From positions 310,001 to 374,000 of the forward strand of contig CAMFLR010000003.1 of NCBI GenBank assembly GCA_945957605.1: DNA of 64,000 nt, read 5' to 3'. The stretch is from an uncultured Isosphaeraceae bacterium (GTDB lineage Bacteria > Planctomycetota > Planctomycetia > Isosphaerales > Isosphaeraceae). Made by a program: the position numbers and the translations under genes. The notes under the pieces were generated by a model. It searched no databases. It had not been told where the DNA came from and saw only the letters and a program-made list of their open reading frames with translations. Position 1 is the stretch's first letter; the number at the start of each line of letters is the position of its first letter. Positions 50,917 to 59,292 of the stretch are shown here, one piece after another.

Positions 50917-51012
50917 TACGGCGAGCAAAATCGCACAAGAACTTGTCAGAGGCGTAGAATGCTAACGGCTGGCATGCTGTTGAGTGGTCTGCCCGCCTTT
51001 GGAGACACCAAT

Positions 51013-51786
51013 TTGAGCAAGGATATCAAGCCGATTCTCGAAGGGTGGGACTACGACGCTGACGAGCTTCAGGTCCGCATCGTGGCGGGAGTCGATGGCA
51101 CCGATAAGATTCAGATGAGGCTCGACCTTGGGCTCTTTCAGATGGAGCTCAACGGCCGACCGGATGGGATTCGTCCCTTCGGCTTCGAGTCGTTGCTCGA
51201 CTACCACAAGGCCACGGCCGATCGGTCTGCGCCCGAGGCCTACGAGCTCGACTCCGAAGCGTGCGCAGGGCTGATGCGCGAGGGGATGCAGTACTATCAC
51301 CGCTACCTCGCTTCGTTCCATCTCGAGCGCTACGACATCGTCGCCCGCGACACCCAGCGCAACCTCGACCTGTTCGCGTTCGTCCGTGGGCATGCGACCC
51401 GCGATCGCGACCGCAACCAGTTCGACAAGTATCGCCCGTACGTCACCGTGATGCGCACAAGGGCGATCGGCCTGGCCGCGATGGCCCGCGACGATCATCA
51501 CAGCGCACTCGTGGCGATTGATGAGGGGATTGCGGGGATCCGGCAGTTCCTGATCGATCACGACGAAACCGATCAGGAGTCGCAATGCCTGGAACTGGCG
51601 TTCTTGCTCCGCTGGCGCAAGGACATCGAGCAGGAACGTCCAGTAAGCCCGATCGAGCGGATGGAACGGCAGCTGAAGCGTGCGGTCGATCAAGAAGACT
51701 ACGAAGAGGCGGCCAAGCTGCGCGATCAATTGCGACGGCTTCAAGGGGAGCCGATGCCGGGGCCGGGTCAGTCGCGCGGTGGTTGA
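51013..51786 (+). CDS. UvrB/UvrC-motif protein, TTG start
   Basis: A 257-residue soluble protein. The N-terminal domain (LSKDIKPILEGWDYDADELQ, RLDLGLFQMELNGRPDG) is a conserved planctomycete type. The C-terminus carries a UVR motif (MERQLKRAVDQEDYEEAAKL), the interaction helix pair of UvrB/UvrC and protein-arginine-kinase activators. The frame opens at 50959, but TTG 51013 has GGAG eight bases upstream and starts at the family N-terminus. The function is unknown; a protein-protein contact role is inferred from the UVR motif. Confidence 0.75.
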   Translation: MSKDIKPILEGWDYDADELQVRIVAGVDGTDKIQMRLDLGLFQMELNGRPDGIRPFGFESLLDYHKATADRSAPEAYELDSEACAGLMREGMQYYHRYLASFHLERYDIVARDTQRNLDLFAFVRGHATRDRDRNQFDKYRPYVTVMRTRAIGLAAMARDDHHSALVAIDEGIAGIRQFLIDHDETDQESQCLELAFLLRWRKDIEQERPVSPIERMERQLKRAVDQEDYEEAAKLRDQLRRLQGEPMPGPGQSRGG

Positions 51787-52138
51787 ACGACCTAACTGCT
51801 GGCGGCGGAAATACTCTGGCGAATCTTGATCGGTCGGGCTTGCGGCAGGTTGTGGTGCGATCTATAGTAACCGTGTCGGGCTTAGGTCCGACATACCTCT
51901 GCCATGTTCGTTAGGGGTGATCACTTTTGGCGAACCAATGAGAACCATATGGGAGCTAACTCACGGCCGTTCGGCATGTCCGTTCTGGCCTAAAGCACCC
52001 ACTTGAAATGCGGGTTCTCAAAAGCACGCCGACGGCATTGCGGTGGAGGTATTTTTCGGCCCGCCAGGCTCTTCGAGCGATCGAAGCGTCCGGCGGGCCG
52101 AAAGTTTTTACCGTGGTCTTTCACTTGCGATCAAATTC
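51787..52138. other. Intergenic region with hairpins
   Basis: No gene is supported. TGTCGG (51874-51879) pairs with CCGACA (51888-51893) in a small hairpin. A strong terminator follows at 52054. The rest is unremarkable. Confidence 0.5.
52054..52108 (+). terminator. Strong nested terminator before the cyclo-ligase gene
   Basis: TTTCGGCCCGCC (52054-52065) pairs over 12 bp with GGCGGGCCGAAA (52092-52103). An inner CTTCGA/TCGAAG hairpin follows, then GTTTTTA. It lies 30 bp before the downstream start, so it could attenuate that gene as well as end the UVR-gene transcript. Confidence 0.75.
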
Positions 52139-52723
52139 ATGGATGTCGCTGAAATCAAGCGTTTTCTCCGGGCGACGATTCGCGACCAGATTCTCGCGAT
52201 GCCGGCCGTTGAACGCCAGGTTGAAGAAGCGAAGCTCGCCGAGCGATTCGAGTCGCTCCCTGGGTTCGACCAGGCCGCGACGGCGCTGCTCTACGTCTCG
52301 GCGTTCGCCGAGGAGTTCGACACCGGGCCGATGCTTCGGCTGGCTCTTGCACGCGGAAAGCGTCTCGTCTGTCCGCGAGTGATCCGTCGTGAGCACAGGC
52401 TCGCACTGTTCGAGATTCGCGACCTCGAAAGTGATTTGAAACCCGGCACGCTTGGCATTCTCGAACCACGTACCGACCGCCCGGAAGTCGCACCCGAATC
52501 GATTGACTGGGTGCTCGTTCCGGGACTTGGTTTCGACGCGAATTGCTATCGAATCGGCCGAGGGGCAGGGCACTACGATCGGTTGCTGACCCGATTGCGG
52601 CCCGACGCGCCACGGTGGTCGCTCTGCCTGACGAGCCAGTGGGTTGATCACTTGCCCGTCGAGCCGCACGACCAGCCGCTGAATGGCGTGGCGGATGCTT
52701 ATCGGATTATTACTCGGCCTTGA
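52139..52723 (+). CDS. 5-formyltetrahydrofolate cyclo-ligase
   Basis: A 194-residue enzyme that returns 5-formyl-THF to the folate cycle using ATP. The C-terminal signature GRGAGHYDRLL matches GxGxGYYDR, and PESIDWVLVPGLGFDANCYR precedes it as expected. ATG 52139 is used because upstream residues are encoded across the terminator hairpin. Its end overlaps the convergent PmoA-like gene by 14 bp. Confidence 0.88.
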   Translation: MDVAEIKRFLRATIRDQILAMPAVERQVEEAKLAERFESLPGFDQAATALLYVSAFAEEFDTGPMLRLALARGKRLVCPRVIRREHRLALFEIRDLESDLKPGTLGILEPRTDRPEVAPESIDWVLVPGLGFDANCYRIGRGAGHYDRLLTRLRPDAPRWSLCLTSQWVDHLPVEPHDQPLNGVADAYRIITRP

Positions 52724-53897
52724 CCTCGACCTTGGGCGGGTTGGCGTACGACTCAAATTGTGCGGCGATGTTGGCCGACGCGGTGTCGCCCTTGTGCAGG
52801 ATCACGCGGTAGCCGAACTTGATCGATCCGCCGGCCGGAACCGTGTGCTCGGCACTCTTGCCGAGGCCGAAGTCGTGCCAGCCGAACGGGTTGGCGGCGA
52901 ACAGGCCGTAGGTGCGGACGTGCCAGGTCGTCGGGTAGCGGAAGCTGCTCGGGTGGTTGAGAATCGCGATGCCGACGGTCTCGTTGTCGACCGGTCCGGT
53001 GTAATCGACCCAGCCTGCGGGCTTGCCCCACGCCTTGTCGTCGGTGAGCCCTTCGGACGTCGTGATCTTGCCGCCCTTTTTGGAAAGGACGTCCATCGAC
53101 GTCGCGACGCGGACGCCAAACATTCCTTCCTTTGTGTCGCCGAAGACGACAGGCCCGTCGGTTGCCTTGAGCGTGATGTCGAAGTCGACGATCCGCTCGT
53201 CGGCCGTGGCGGTGAATCGCGTCGTGCGTTCATCCTTGAGGACGAGCTTGCCATCGGGGCCGAGCCAATCGTCGGTGGTGGCGATAGTCGCGAGCGTCGG
53301 CGTGCTGACCGACTTGAACGACGTCTCGACGATCGAGCCGTGGCCCTTCAGCTCCGACCAGAAGTCGATGCCGTTCACCTTGCCGTGCGTGAACCAGAAC
53401 GAGCGATGGTGAGGATGGTCACGCTTTTCACCTTCGATGTCCTGCATCGGATAGGCGCGAGTGAAAGGCTTGCCGGTGGGGCCGATCAGCGGGAAGAGTG
53501 TTGGCTTGGGGCCGTTGTCGGGCAGATAAGTCGTGAACGGCTTGCCGTCGAAGGTGATCGTCGACGCCTTCTTGCTCGCCGACAGGTTGATGCCGTCGCT
53601 CGTCGACGTGGGTACGAGCTGGGCGATGGTGTCGCCTGATTGCGGGATGCTGTTGAGGACGGCGCTGAGGTAGGTCGTCTCCCCTTCAGTGAATACTGAG
53701 GCGCGGGCCGCCGTATCCGCCCCCGATTTCAGCAGATAGTTTCCCGGTGCGATCTTGGCCTGGAGCGGGACGAGAATGGGAGTTACGCCCAGAGCTTTGC
53801 CAGTACTCTTGATCGTCACCTGCGCGACGGGTTTGGCGTCGTCGGCAGGCGCCGATCCGCACAGCGCTAATAGACAAAACGGCAGGAACTTGTTCAT
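52710..53897 (-). CDS. PmoA-family (DUF6807) exported protein
   Basis: A 395-residue protein with a short signal peptide (FLPFCLLALCGSAPA before DDAKP). The rest matches the PmoA/DUF6807 family of planctomycetes and Bacteroidota: PFTRAYPM, GEKRDHPHHRSFWFTHGKVN, and GHGSIVETSF. These proteins are named after methane monooxygenase only by old annotation and there is no sign of methane oxidation genes here; function is unknown. ATG 53897 has GGAG twelve bases upstream. The frame to 54158 is spurious. Confidence 0.75.
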   Translation of the reverse strand: MNKFLPFCLLALCGSAPADDAKPVAQVTIKSTGKALGVTPILVPLQAKIAPGNYLLKSGADTAARASVFTEGETTYLSAVLNSIPQSGDTIAQLVPTSTSDGINLSASKKASTITFDGKPFTTYLPDNGPKPTLFPLIGPTGKPFTRAYPMQDIEGEKRDHPHHRSFWFTHGKVNGIDFWSELKGHGSIVETSFKSVSTPTLATIATTDDWLGPDGKLVLKDERTTRFTATADERIVDFDITLKATDGPVVFGDTKEGMFGVRVATSMDVLSKKGGKITTSEGLTDDKAWGKPAGWVDYTGPVDNETVGIAILNHPSSFRYPTTWHVRTYGLFAANPFGWHDFGLGKSAEHTVPAGGSIKFGYRVILHKGDTASANIAAQFESYANPPKVEVKAE

Positions 53898-54103
53898 CGG
53901 ATGATGGCTCCGGAAGGAATGCGGCGAAGTACGGCGGGTGGAATTATGGTGGGGCGAGTGCGTCGCAACTGGTCCGATCAATAACGCTCCCGGCGCTCGC
54001 TCGCAAGGGGGCGGGTTGGGAAGCCGGGCGGCTCCGTCTCGAATTTTCGCAGACTGTGAAGCGTCCGTTGATGAATAGATGCGAGGCAAAGGAGTGTTCA
54101 CAG

Positions 54104-54829
54104 ATGCCGATCTCATGCACGCGCGGTCGTAGAAGTCAGCTAAATCTCGCCACGGCACCTCCTGGACCGGGAATTCAAACGCCAGTGAATTGTGCGAACT
54201 TGGCTCGAAGTTTCACGCTTTCCGATGCTTTGGTCCTGATCGCGGCAACAGCCGTGGGGATGGCACTCGCTCGATCCTGGTGGGACGTCTTGATGATTGA
54301 ATATTTTCGGGCGCTTCCTGAGGGCTCGCTGGCGCTTTATCTGAAATTGGGGCCGATCCTCGTCATCCCGGCATTACCGTTCGCGTCCGCCTGGACCGTC
54401 GCCATTATGATCCTGCGATTGAAGAAACCGAGACCCACGTTACGGTTGCTGTTTCGACAACCGGGAACGGCCGCCTGCGCGGCGGCATCGTTTCTGATCG
54501 CACTGTTAGTTTCCCGTTGCGCAGTAGGGTGCGTGTGCCAAATACTGCTACGCGGAGAGAGCTCTTTTTTGCTTGAAACTGAAGAACGCTACGGTGACAA
54601 GCTATCCGCTTTTCTTTCCTTGGAGTTTGAGCCCGCGCTCGGATCATTTGGGCTAGTCATCGGAGCGGTTTGGGTCCTTCTGACACTGACCCACTTGTCG
54701 ACCTCTGAACCCACGTGGATCGAAAGGGCAGGGAGGGGTCTCGGTGGTCTTTGGATTCTGATTGCCTTGGGACAATGGTGGAGTGAAATTGCTCTGTTTT
54801 GTCTGAGGGAAACGGGAGTCATCGGTTAA
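54104..54829 (+). CDS. Membrane protein whose N-terminus is a decayed zinc ribbon
   Basis: A 241-residue protein. GGAG stands nine bases before ATG 54104. Four or five TM segments follow (SDALVLIAATAVGMALA, LGPILVIPALPFASAWTVAI, AACAAASFLIALLVSRCAV, GSFGLVIGAVWVLLTLTHL, GLGGLWILIALGQWW). Its first 13 residues (MPISCTRGRRSQL) align with those of the PrsW gene 0.9 kb downstream (MPISFACGCGKQL), but the ribbon cysteines are now Arg. The family of the membrane part is not recognised. Confidence 0.6.
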   Translation: MPISCTRGRRSQLNLATAPPGPGIQTPVNCANLARSFTLSDALVLIAATAVGMALARSWWDVLMIEYFRALPEGSLALYLKLGPILVIPALPFASAWTVAIMILRLKKPRPTLRLLFRQPGTAACAAASFLIALLVSRCAVGCVCQILLRGESSFLLETEERYGDKLSAFLSLEFEPALGSFGLVIGAVWVLLTLTHLSTSEPTWIERAGRGLGGLWILIALGQWWSEIALFCLRETGVIG

Positions 54830-54967
54830 GAGTGAATGAAGGTGGACCGGAAGTCGACCGGTCCCGTCTCGATTTCCTCATAGTCTCTGCCTCGATTTCC
54901 TCATAATATGCAGTATCATTGGATGATTCGATGATGAGTACCACACGAATCACTCGCGAGTTCGCCG

Positions 54968-56419
54968 ATGCCGATCTCATTCGCGTGCGGTTGTGGAAAA
55001 CAGCTCAGAGCCGGCGATGCCCTTGCCGGTAAGAGAACGAAGTGTCCGGTCTGTGGGACGGTTTTAACCATCCCTCAGCCGGAACCGGAAGCAAATTTCG
55101 GTGACGAACTGCCGCCTGGGCTTGAACCCGACGCGCCTGGCACCACTCAGCCAGAACAGGCCGAGCCAGAGGGCTACGCGCTGGGAGGTTTGAGCAACTC
55201 CACGGCGTCGATTGAGCCATCGTCGTCTGGCGGTGATGATTACGATCTCCGGCCGTCGGTCTATCACGCAGCACCGATGCGTGAGCGTTCGGAGTGGGAT
55301 GAGCCACCGCCGACGCGTCCCAAGCGATCGGCGAGTTCGTCGGCTTCGCACGCTTCGACGTCGGCCAAGTCGTCGTCACTTCGTGAGTATGCGTACTGGC
55401 TTCTGCTGCTGCCGCTGATTCCGCTGTGTATCTCGCTTGTTATCAAGGACGAAAAGCAGGAGATCGGTGAACGAATCGAAGCAACGCTCGATGCGGCGGC
55501 GCCGGAGGAACAAGAAAGAGCCAGAACTGCCGTCGAAGGGGATGGCATCAAAAGCCTTGACGACCTTTTGCACGCGATGCCGGGCGACAAGTTGATTGGT
55601 GCGCACCTCGCGCGCAGCACCTTCATGCACTGGGTTTACGCGGCGGTTTCGATCGTGCTGTTCCTGGCGCTTATCATGATCTTCTTCCCCGTCGAACCAG
55701 CGCAGCCGGTTCACCTGCTCGCGGTCGGACTATTTACGGGTACGATCGGGATCTTGTTCCTGCTTGCGGTGCAATTCTGCGCGCAGTTTCGAGGAGTCAT
55801 CCGCGGCCGCTTCCCGTGGTTCATCTGGGTGATCATCGCGATCATCTGGTTCATTGGTTGGTCGTACGACTCGGCTCAAGATCCCGAGAGCAACTTCTTT
55901 TTGAGTGCGATCGGCTACACGTTCGGCGTTGGGCTGTGCGAGGAATTGACGAAGGCCCTGCCGCTTCTGTTCTACTTCAAACGCCATGCTCAGATTGGCT
56001 GGCGCGGGGCGTGTATGTGGGGGCTGGCGTCGGGGATTGGCTTTGGCGTGTCGGAAGGGATTATGTACTCGTCACGCTATTACAACGGGATTTCCGGAAT
56101 TGATATGTATCTCATCCGGTTCCTGTCGTGCGTGGCACTTCATGCGATCTGGGCGGGCTCGGGTGCACTTTCTCTCGTGCGTAACCAGGGAGAATATGAG
56201 GATATTGCTAGTGCTTCAGACTTCGGCTTGTTTGCGCTGCGAATTCTGATCGTGCCAATGGTGCTGCACGGCCTTTATGACACGCTCTTGCAGAAGGATA
56301 TGGAAGTCTGGGCCCTCCTGATTTCGCTGCTCTCGTTCGGCTGGCTTGCGTTCTTGATCGAATCAACGCGATCGAGCAACCTGGAATCGAAGACGCGTCG
56401 GCCGGCTTACGGTTACTGA
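54968..56419 (+). CDS. Zinc-ribbon PrsW-family intramembrane metalloprotease
   Basis: A 483-residue protein. The N-terminal ribbon has Cys7, Cys9, Cys26 and Cys29 (FACGCGK, CPVCG), so the first pair is CxC rather than CxxC. A Ser/Pro-rich linker reaches about 138. The membrane part has eight or more helices with the PrsW motifs: GLCEELTKALPLLFYF, GIGFGVSEGIMY, CVALHAIWAGSGAL and VLHGLYDTLL. PrsW cleaves membrane-bound anti-sigma factors in Bacillus, so regulated release of a sigma factor is a possible role. Confidence 0.88.
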   Translation: MPISFACGCGKQLRAGDALAGKRTKCPVCGTVLTIPQPEPEANFGDELPPGLEPDAPGTTQPEQAEPEGYALGGLSNSTASIEPSSSGGDDYDLRPSVYHAAPMRERSEWDEPPPTRPKRSASSSASHASTSAKSSSLREYAYWLLLLPLIPLCISLVIKDEKQEIGERIEATLDAAAPEEQERARTAVEGDGIKSLDDLLHAMPGDKLIGAHLARSTFMHWVYAAVSIVLFLALIMIFFPVEPAQPVHLLAVGLFTGTIGILFLLAVQFCAQFRGVIRGRFPWFIWVIIAIIWFIGWSYDSAQDPESNFFLSAIGYTFGVGLCEELTKALPLLFYFKRHAQIGWRGACMWGLASGIGFGVSEGIMYSSRYYNGISGIDMYLIRFLSCVALHAIWAGSGALSLVRNQGEYEDIASASDFGLFALRILIVPMVLHGLYDTLLQKDMEVWALLISLLSFGWLAFLIESTRSSNLESKTRRPAYGY

Positions 56420-56910
56420 CGTTCGGCGTCGCGCCTGGCGAGACGTGCGGCCTGGCGGGCGCGGGCCGCTTCGTCGCGCCTGGCGTCGTCCTGGGTTTCG
56501 CTCAAGAGCGGCGCCACAGTTTTCGGTTTGCCAAGCGCGGTCAGAGCAACGTAAACGCCATAGCCTGAACCGACTTTACGCGGGTTGGGGTGACTCATCG
56601 ACTCGGCGTAGACGTCGATTCGAGCTTCCATCGACGTCCGGCCAACGTAAGTGATTTCGGAAATCAGCTCAACGCGCTCGCCGACGTGCACTGGTTCGAT
56701 GAACGAGAAGCCGTCGATTGCGGCTGTTGTCACCATGGGACCGCCCGAGTGGCGGAATGCGGCGAGTGCTCCGCATTCGTCGGCAAGGCGAAGGATGACG
56801 CCACCGTGAATCGAGCCGAACGGGTTGGCCTGGCTGGGGTCGGTGATGATCGCCAGGGTCGATCGCGACGCGGAAGCGAGGCGGGGCCGGAGGTCTGAAG
56901 AGTCGTCCAT
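56413..56910 (-). CDS. Hotdog-fold acyl-CoA thioesterase
   Basis: A 165-residue protein. NPFGSIHGGVILRLADECGA is the acyl-CoA thioesterase active-site region, and VGERVELISEITYVGRTSME is the second half. The Lys/Arg/Ala-rich tail (about 140-165) is extra. ATG 56910 gives a normal N-terminus; the frame to 57225 overlaps the divergent gene upstream. Its stop overlaps the PrsW stop by 7 bp, convergently. Confidence 0.85.
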   Translation of the reverse strand: MDDSSDLRPRLASASRSTLAIITDPSQANPFGSIHGGVILRLADECGALAAFRHSGGPMVTTAAIDGFSFIEPVHVGERVELISEITYVGRTSMEARIDVYAESMSHPNPRKVGSGYGVYVALTALGKPKTVAPLLSETQDDARRDEAARARQAARLARRDAERQ

Positions 56911-57025
56911 CGCAATCGCTCTCTCGCTCGAGGTCGGCCCGCGTGGCCTGTTTGCCAGTTCTTCGAGTATCCTACGTCTGAGAACAACCCCGATTCCAGA
57001 CTGACCCACGGGAATCCGCCGCGCG

Positions 57026-57571
57026 ATGATCGAAGACGACCTGTTCGACGCCCTCGATGCCTGTCTCACCCCCATCGGCAGCCGCGCGGAGGAGGGGGAG
57101 GAATACAAGGCTCCGCTGATCGACATCCTGCGATACGACTCGCGGTACGTCCGGCTCCACTGGGTTCCGCTGCTTGGGAAAGCATGGAGCGTGGTGGTTG
57201 TCGCCCGGCAGCCGATCGACATCACTCTGAAGGACGGTTACCCGCAACTTCTCGAACGCCTGGCGCGTGCGGCCGATGCGCGGTTCGCGCCTGGTCGCGC
57301 GGGGCGATGGGGAACGATTGGGCTGACGTGCATCGTGCTGACGTCCGAGCCGATCGGTCCAGAAGAAGACACTCAGTTGCAGGCCGCATTGGCGAAGATG
57401 CCACGCGTCGGTCGAGTGGTACCGCTGGGGATTCTCCGGCTCAATTTGGGGCAAGAGGCGATGTCGATGGCTTTGACGTCGAGTCCATCGGGGTTGTTTC
57501 CCGAGCCGCTTGCGCTGGCCGATGCGCTTACGGCGAAGTTCAAGCGGTATGTGTCGATGCTGGAAACGTGA
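57026..57571 (+). CDS. Hypothetical soluble protein
   Basis: A 181-residue protein with APLIDILRYDSRYVRLHWVP, SVVVVARQPIDIT and a Leu-rich C-terminus (EPLALADALTAKFKRYVSML). No family is recognised, and there are no TM segments. The start at 57026 has GGGA upstream. It is divergent from the thioesterase, with a 115-bp shared spacer. Confidence 0.6.
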   Translation: MIEDDLFDALDACLTPIGSRAEEGEEYKAPLIDILRYDSRYVRLHWVPLLGKAWSVVVVARQPIDITLKDGYPQLLERLARAADARFAPGRAGRWGTIGLTCIVLTSEPIGPEEDTQLQAALAKMPRVGRVVPLGILRLNLGQEAMSMALTSSPSGLFPEPLALADALTAKFKRYVSMLET

Positions 57572-57821
57572 ACGGAAAGAAGGTTTGGCTCACGCTTGAG
57601 CTCAGGGCGGTAAGCCTTTTCTAGGGGCTGCTGGTTGTACTCAACCCGTGTCTTGGATGTCACTTGGGACACACCGGCGGGATACCACCAGTGGAATCCG
57701 ACAGTCTGATTTCGACCACCACCTCGAACTCCATCATGAGCCTAACGCTTTTACGGCGAAGCGAACCTTGCATGCCTTTTCCGCATCTGTGCTGCCAACA
57801 GAAAAGTTGTGAAGAGGTGCT

Positions 57822-58652
57822 ATGAAACGATCGACGCGGGCGGAACTGGCGAAAGAAACTGTGGAGATTGTCGAGCGCGGTAATTACCGTTCGATGTCTG
57901 GTCGAAATGTCGATATATCGCAATTTGTACGTGATTGCCTCGATGGGACGCGCCACTATCTTCCCGATGAGCTGGAACAACTCCGCAACGAGGTTTTGAG
58001 CTGCCCGGATCAGGGGCGTCCCACCGTTTTCGAAGTCGTCAACGAAACAACGCTTGCGGGAGTAACGCGTGCGCTCGCGCATGGGTCGGTCGCGGCGCTG
58101 AATTTTGCTTCGGCGAAGAATCCTGGAGGCGGGTTCCTCAATGGAAGTCATGCGCAGGAGGAATCGCTGGCGCGAAGCTCGGCGTTGTACGCATCACAGA
58201 TGCGCGCCTGGGACTTTTATGAGCGACATCGTGCTTCATCGTCGCTGCTCTATTCTGACGCGATGATTCTCTCGCCTGGATGTCCCGTCATTCGAGACGA
58301 CGACGGCAACTTGCTCGACGAACCGCAGATCGCGGGGTTCATCACGAGCGCAGCGCCGAACGCGGGAGCTGCCGGTGATAACCGTCCTGCGGAACTTCCC
58401 TTGATCCCCGAAGTGTTTCGCCGGCGTTCGGAATATGTGCTCGCGCTGGCTGCGTCTCAGGGCTACAAACAAATAGTCCTGGGGGCTTGGGGATGCGGCG
58501 TGTTTCGCAATGATCCTGGCCTCGTCGCCAAGGTGTTTGCCGATCATCTCGGGCACGGCCAGTGGTCGAGCCGGTTCGATCGAGTCGTGTTTTCGGTGCT
58601 CGACACTTCTTCATCGCAATCAACGTTCAATGCTTTTCGGGATGCATTTTGA
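57822..58652 (+). CDS. Bacterial-type poly(ADP-ribose) glycohydrolase (TIGR02452 family)
   Basis: A 276-residue macrodomain protein. The PARG signature is complete: NFASAKNPGGGFLNGSHAQE continuing into EESLARSS, that is GGG-x7-QEE with the catalytic Glu pair. TVFEVVNETTLAGVTRALAH precedes it, and VLGAWGCGVFRNDP is the conserved C-terminal loop. The family removes ADP-ribose from targets in bacteria and fungi. No ADP-ribosyltransferase gene was recognised in this window. Confidence 0.85.
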   Translation: MKRSTRAELAKETVEIVERGNYRSMSGRNVDISQFVRDCLDGTRHYLPDELEQLRNEVLSCPDQGRPTVFEVVNETTLAGVTRALAHGSVAALNFASAKNPGGGFLNGSHAQEESLARSSALYASQMRAWDFYERHRASSSLLYSDAMILSPGCPVIRDDDGNLLDEPQIAGFITSAAPNAGAAGDNRPAELPLIPEVFRRRSEYVLALAASQGYKQIVLGAWGCGVFRNDPGLVAKVFADHLGHGQWSSRFDRVVFSVLDTSSSQSTFNAFRDAF

Positions 58653-58690
58653 AGCTGAAAGAGACTACATCAGATCAAATAGACCATCTC

Positions 58691-59164
58691 TTACACGCCG
58701 CTGTGTTCGTGGGAAAAAAGTGAAACCTCTGCTGGGTTGAATCGCAACTCGATCCCTCGCCCGATGGCGGTCCAACCGCGTTGTTGAGACGACTTCAACC
58801 ATGCCGCCACGGCGGGCAAACCTTGGTCGCGGAGAAGTCCATTGGCGACGGACCTGAATTCCGCGAGAACGGGGTATACGCGAAGTTCCCATTTATCATC
58901 ATATGAACCATCTTGCAGCATCGAGTTGGCCGTACTGATTCCGGGCTTGCGCGCTGGTTGATGCGAGGCTTCCATGATTTTGTAAGGCAGTCGTTCGAGA
59001 AGTAAACGCTGGAACTCCGACGCGCGCCAGACAGATTGATCGATGAACGTCAGGGTAAGTTTTTCGAAGTGCGGCAAGCCGGCCAGCGCGTTGCTGATGG
59101 CCTCGGCACCGATCGGATACGAGAGGTGACGTGGCAGCTTGTTTCTATATTTGGTTGGGATCAT
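58691..59164 (-). CDS. Hypothetical soluble protein
   Basis: A 157-residue protein (PTKYRNKLPRHLSYPIGAEA, FEKLTLTFIDQSVWRASEFQ, YDDKWELRVYPVLAEFRSVA) with no family recognised. ATG 59164 is preferred; the frame to 59425 runs across opcA and is Arg-rich there. It is on the same strand as opcA but 128 bp beyond it. Confidence 0.5.
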   Translation of the reverse strand: MIPTKYRNKLPRHLSYPIGAEAISNALAGLPHFEKLTLTFIDQSVWRASEFQRLLLERLPYKIMEASHQPARKPGISTANSMLQDGSYDDKWELRVYPVLAEFRSVANGLLRDQGLPAVAAWLKSSQQRGWTAIGRGIELRFNPAEVSLFSHEHSGV

Positions 59165-59292
59165 CTTCGCACGCCCTGACCAGTGCGGAGAGCGGCACAT
59201 TGGACGAATCCGCGCGAAAGCGATCGGCACGCGCTCGGCCGCGAGACGTCTGACACCGGATGCTCGGCGCTGGTTCAGATGCGAGCGTTTGC

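Noticed and set aside
52710..54158. Long N-terminal extension of the PmoA-like gene
   Set aside because: Upstream residues are Arg/Pro/His-rich; the signal peptide and ribosome site fit ATG 53897.
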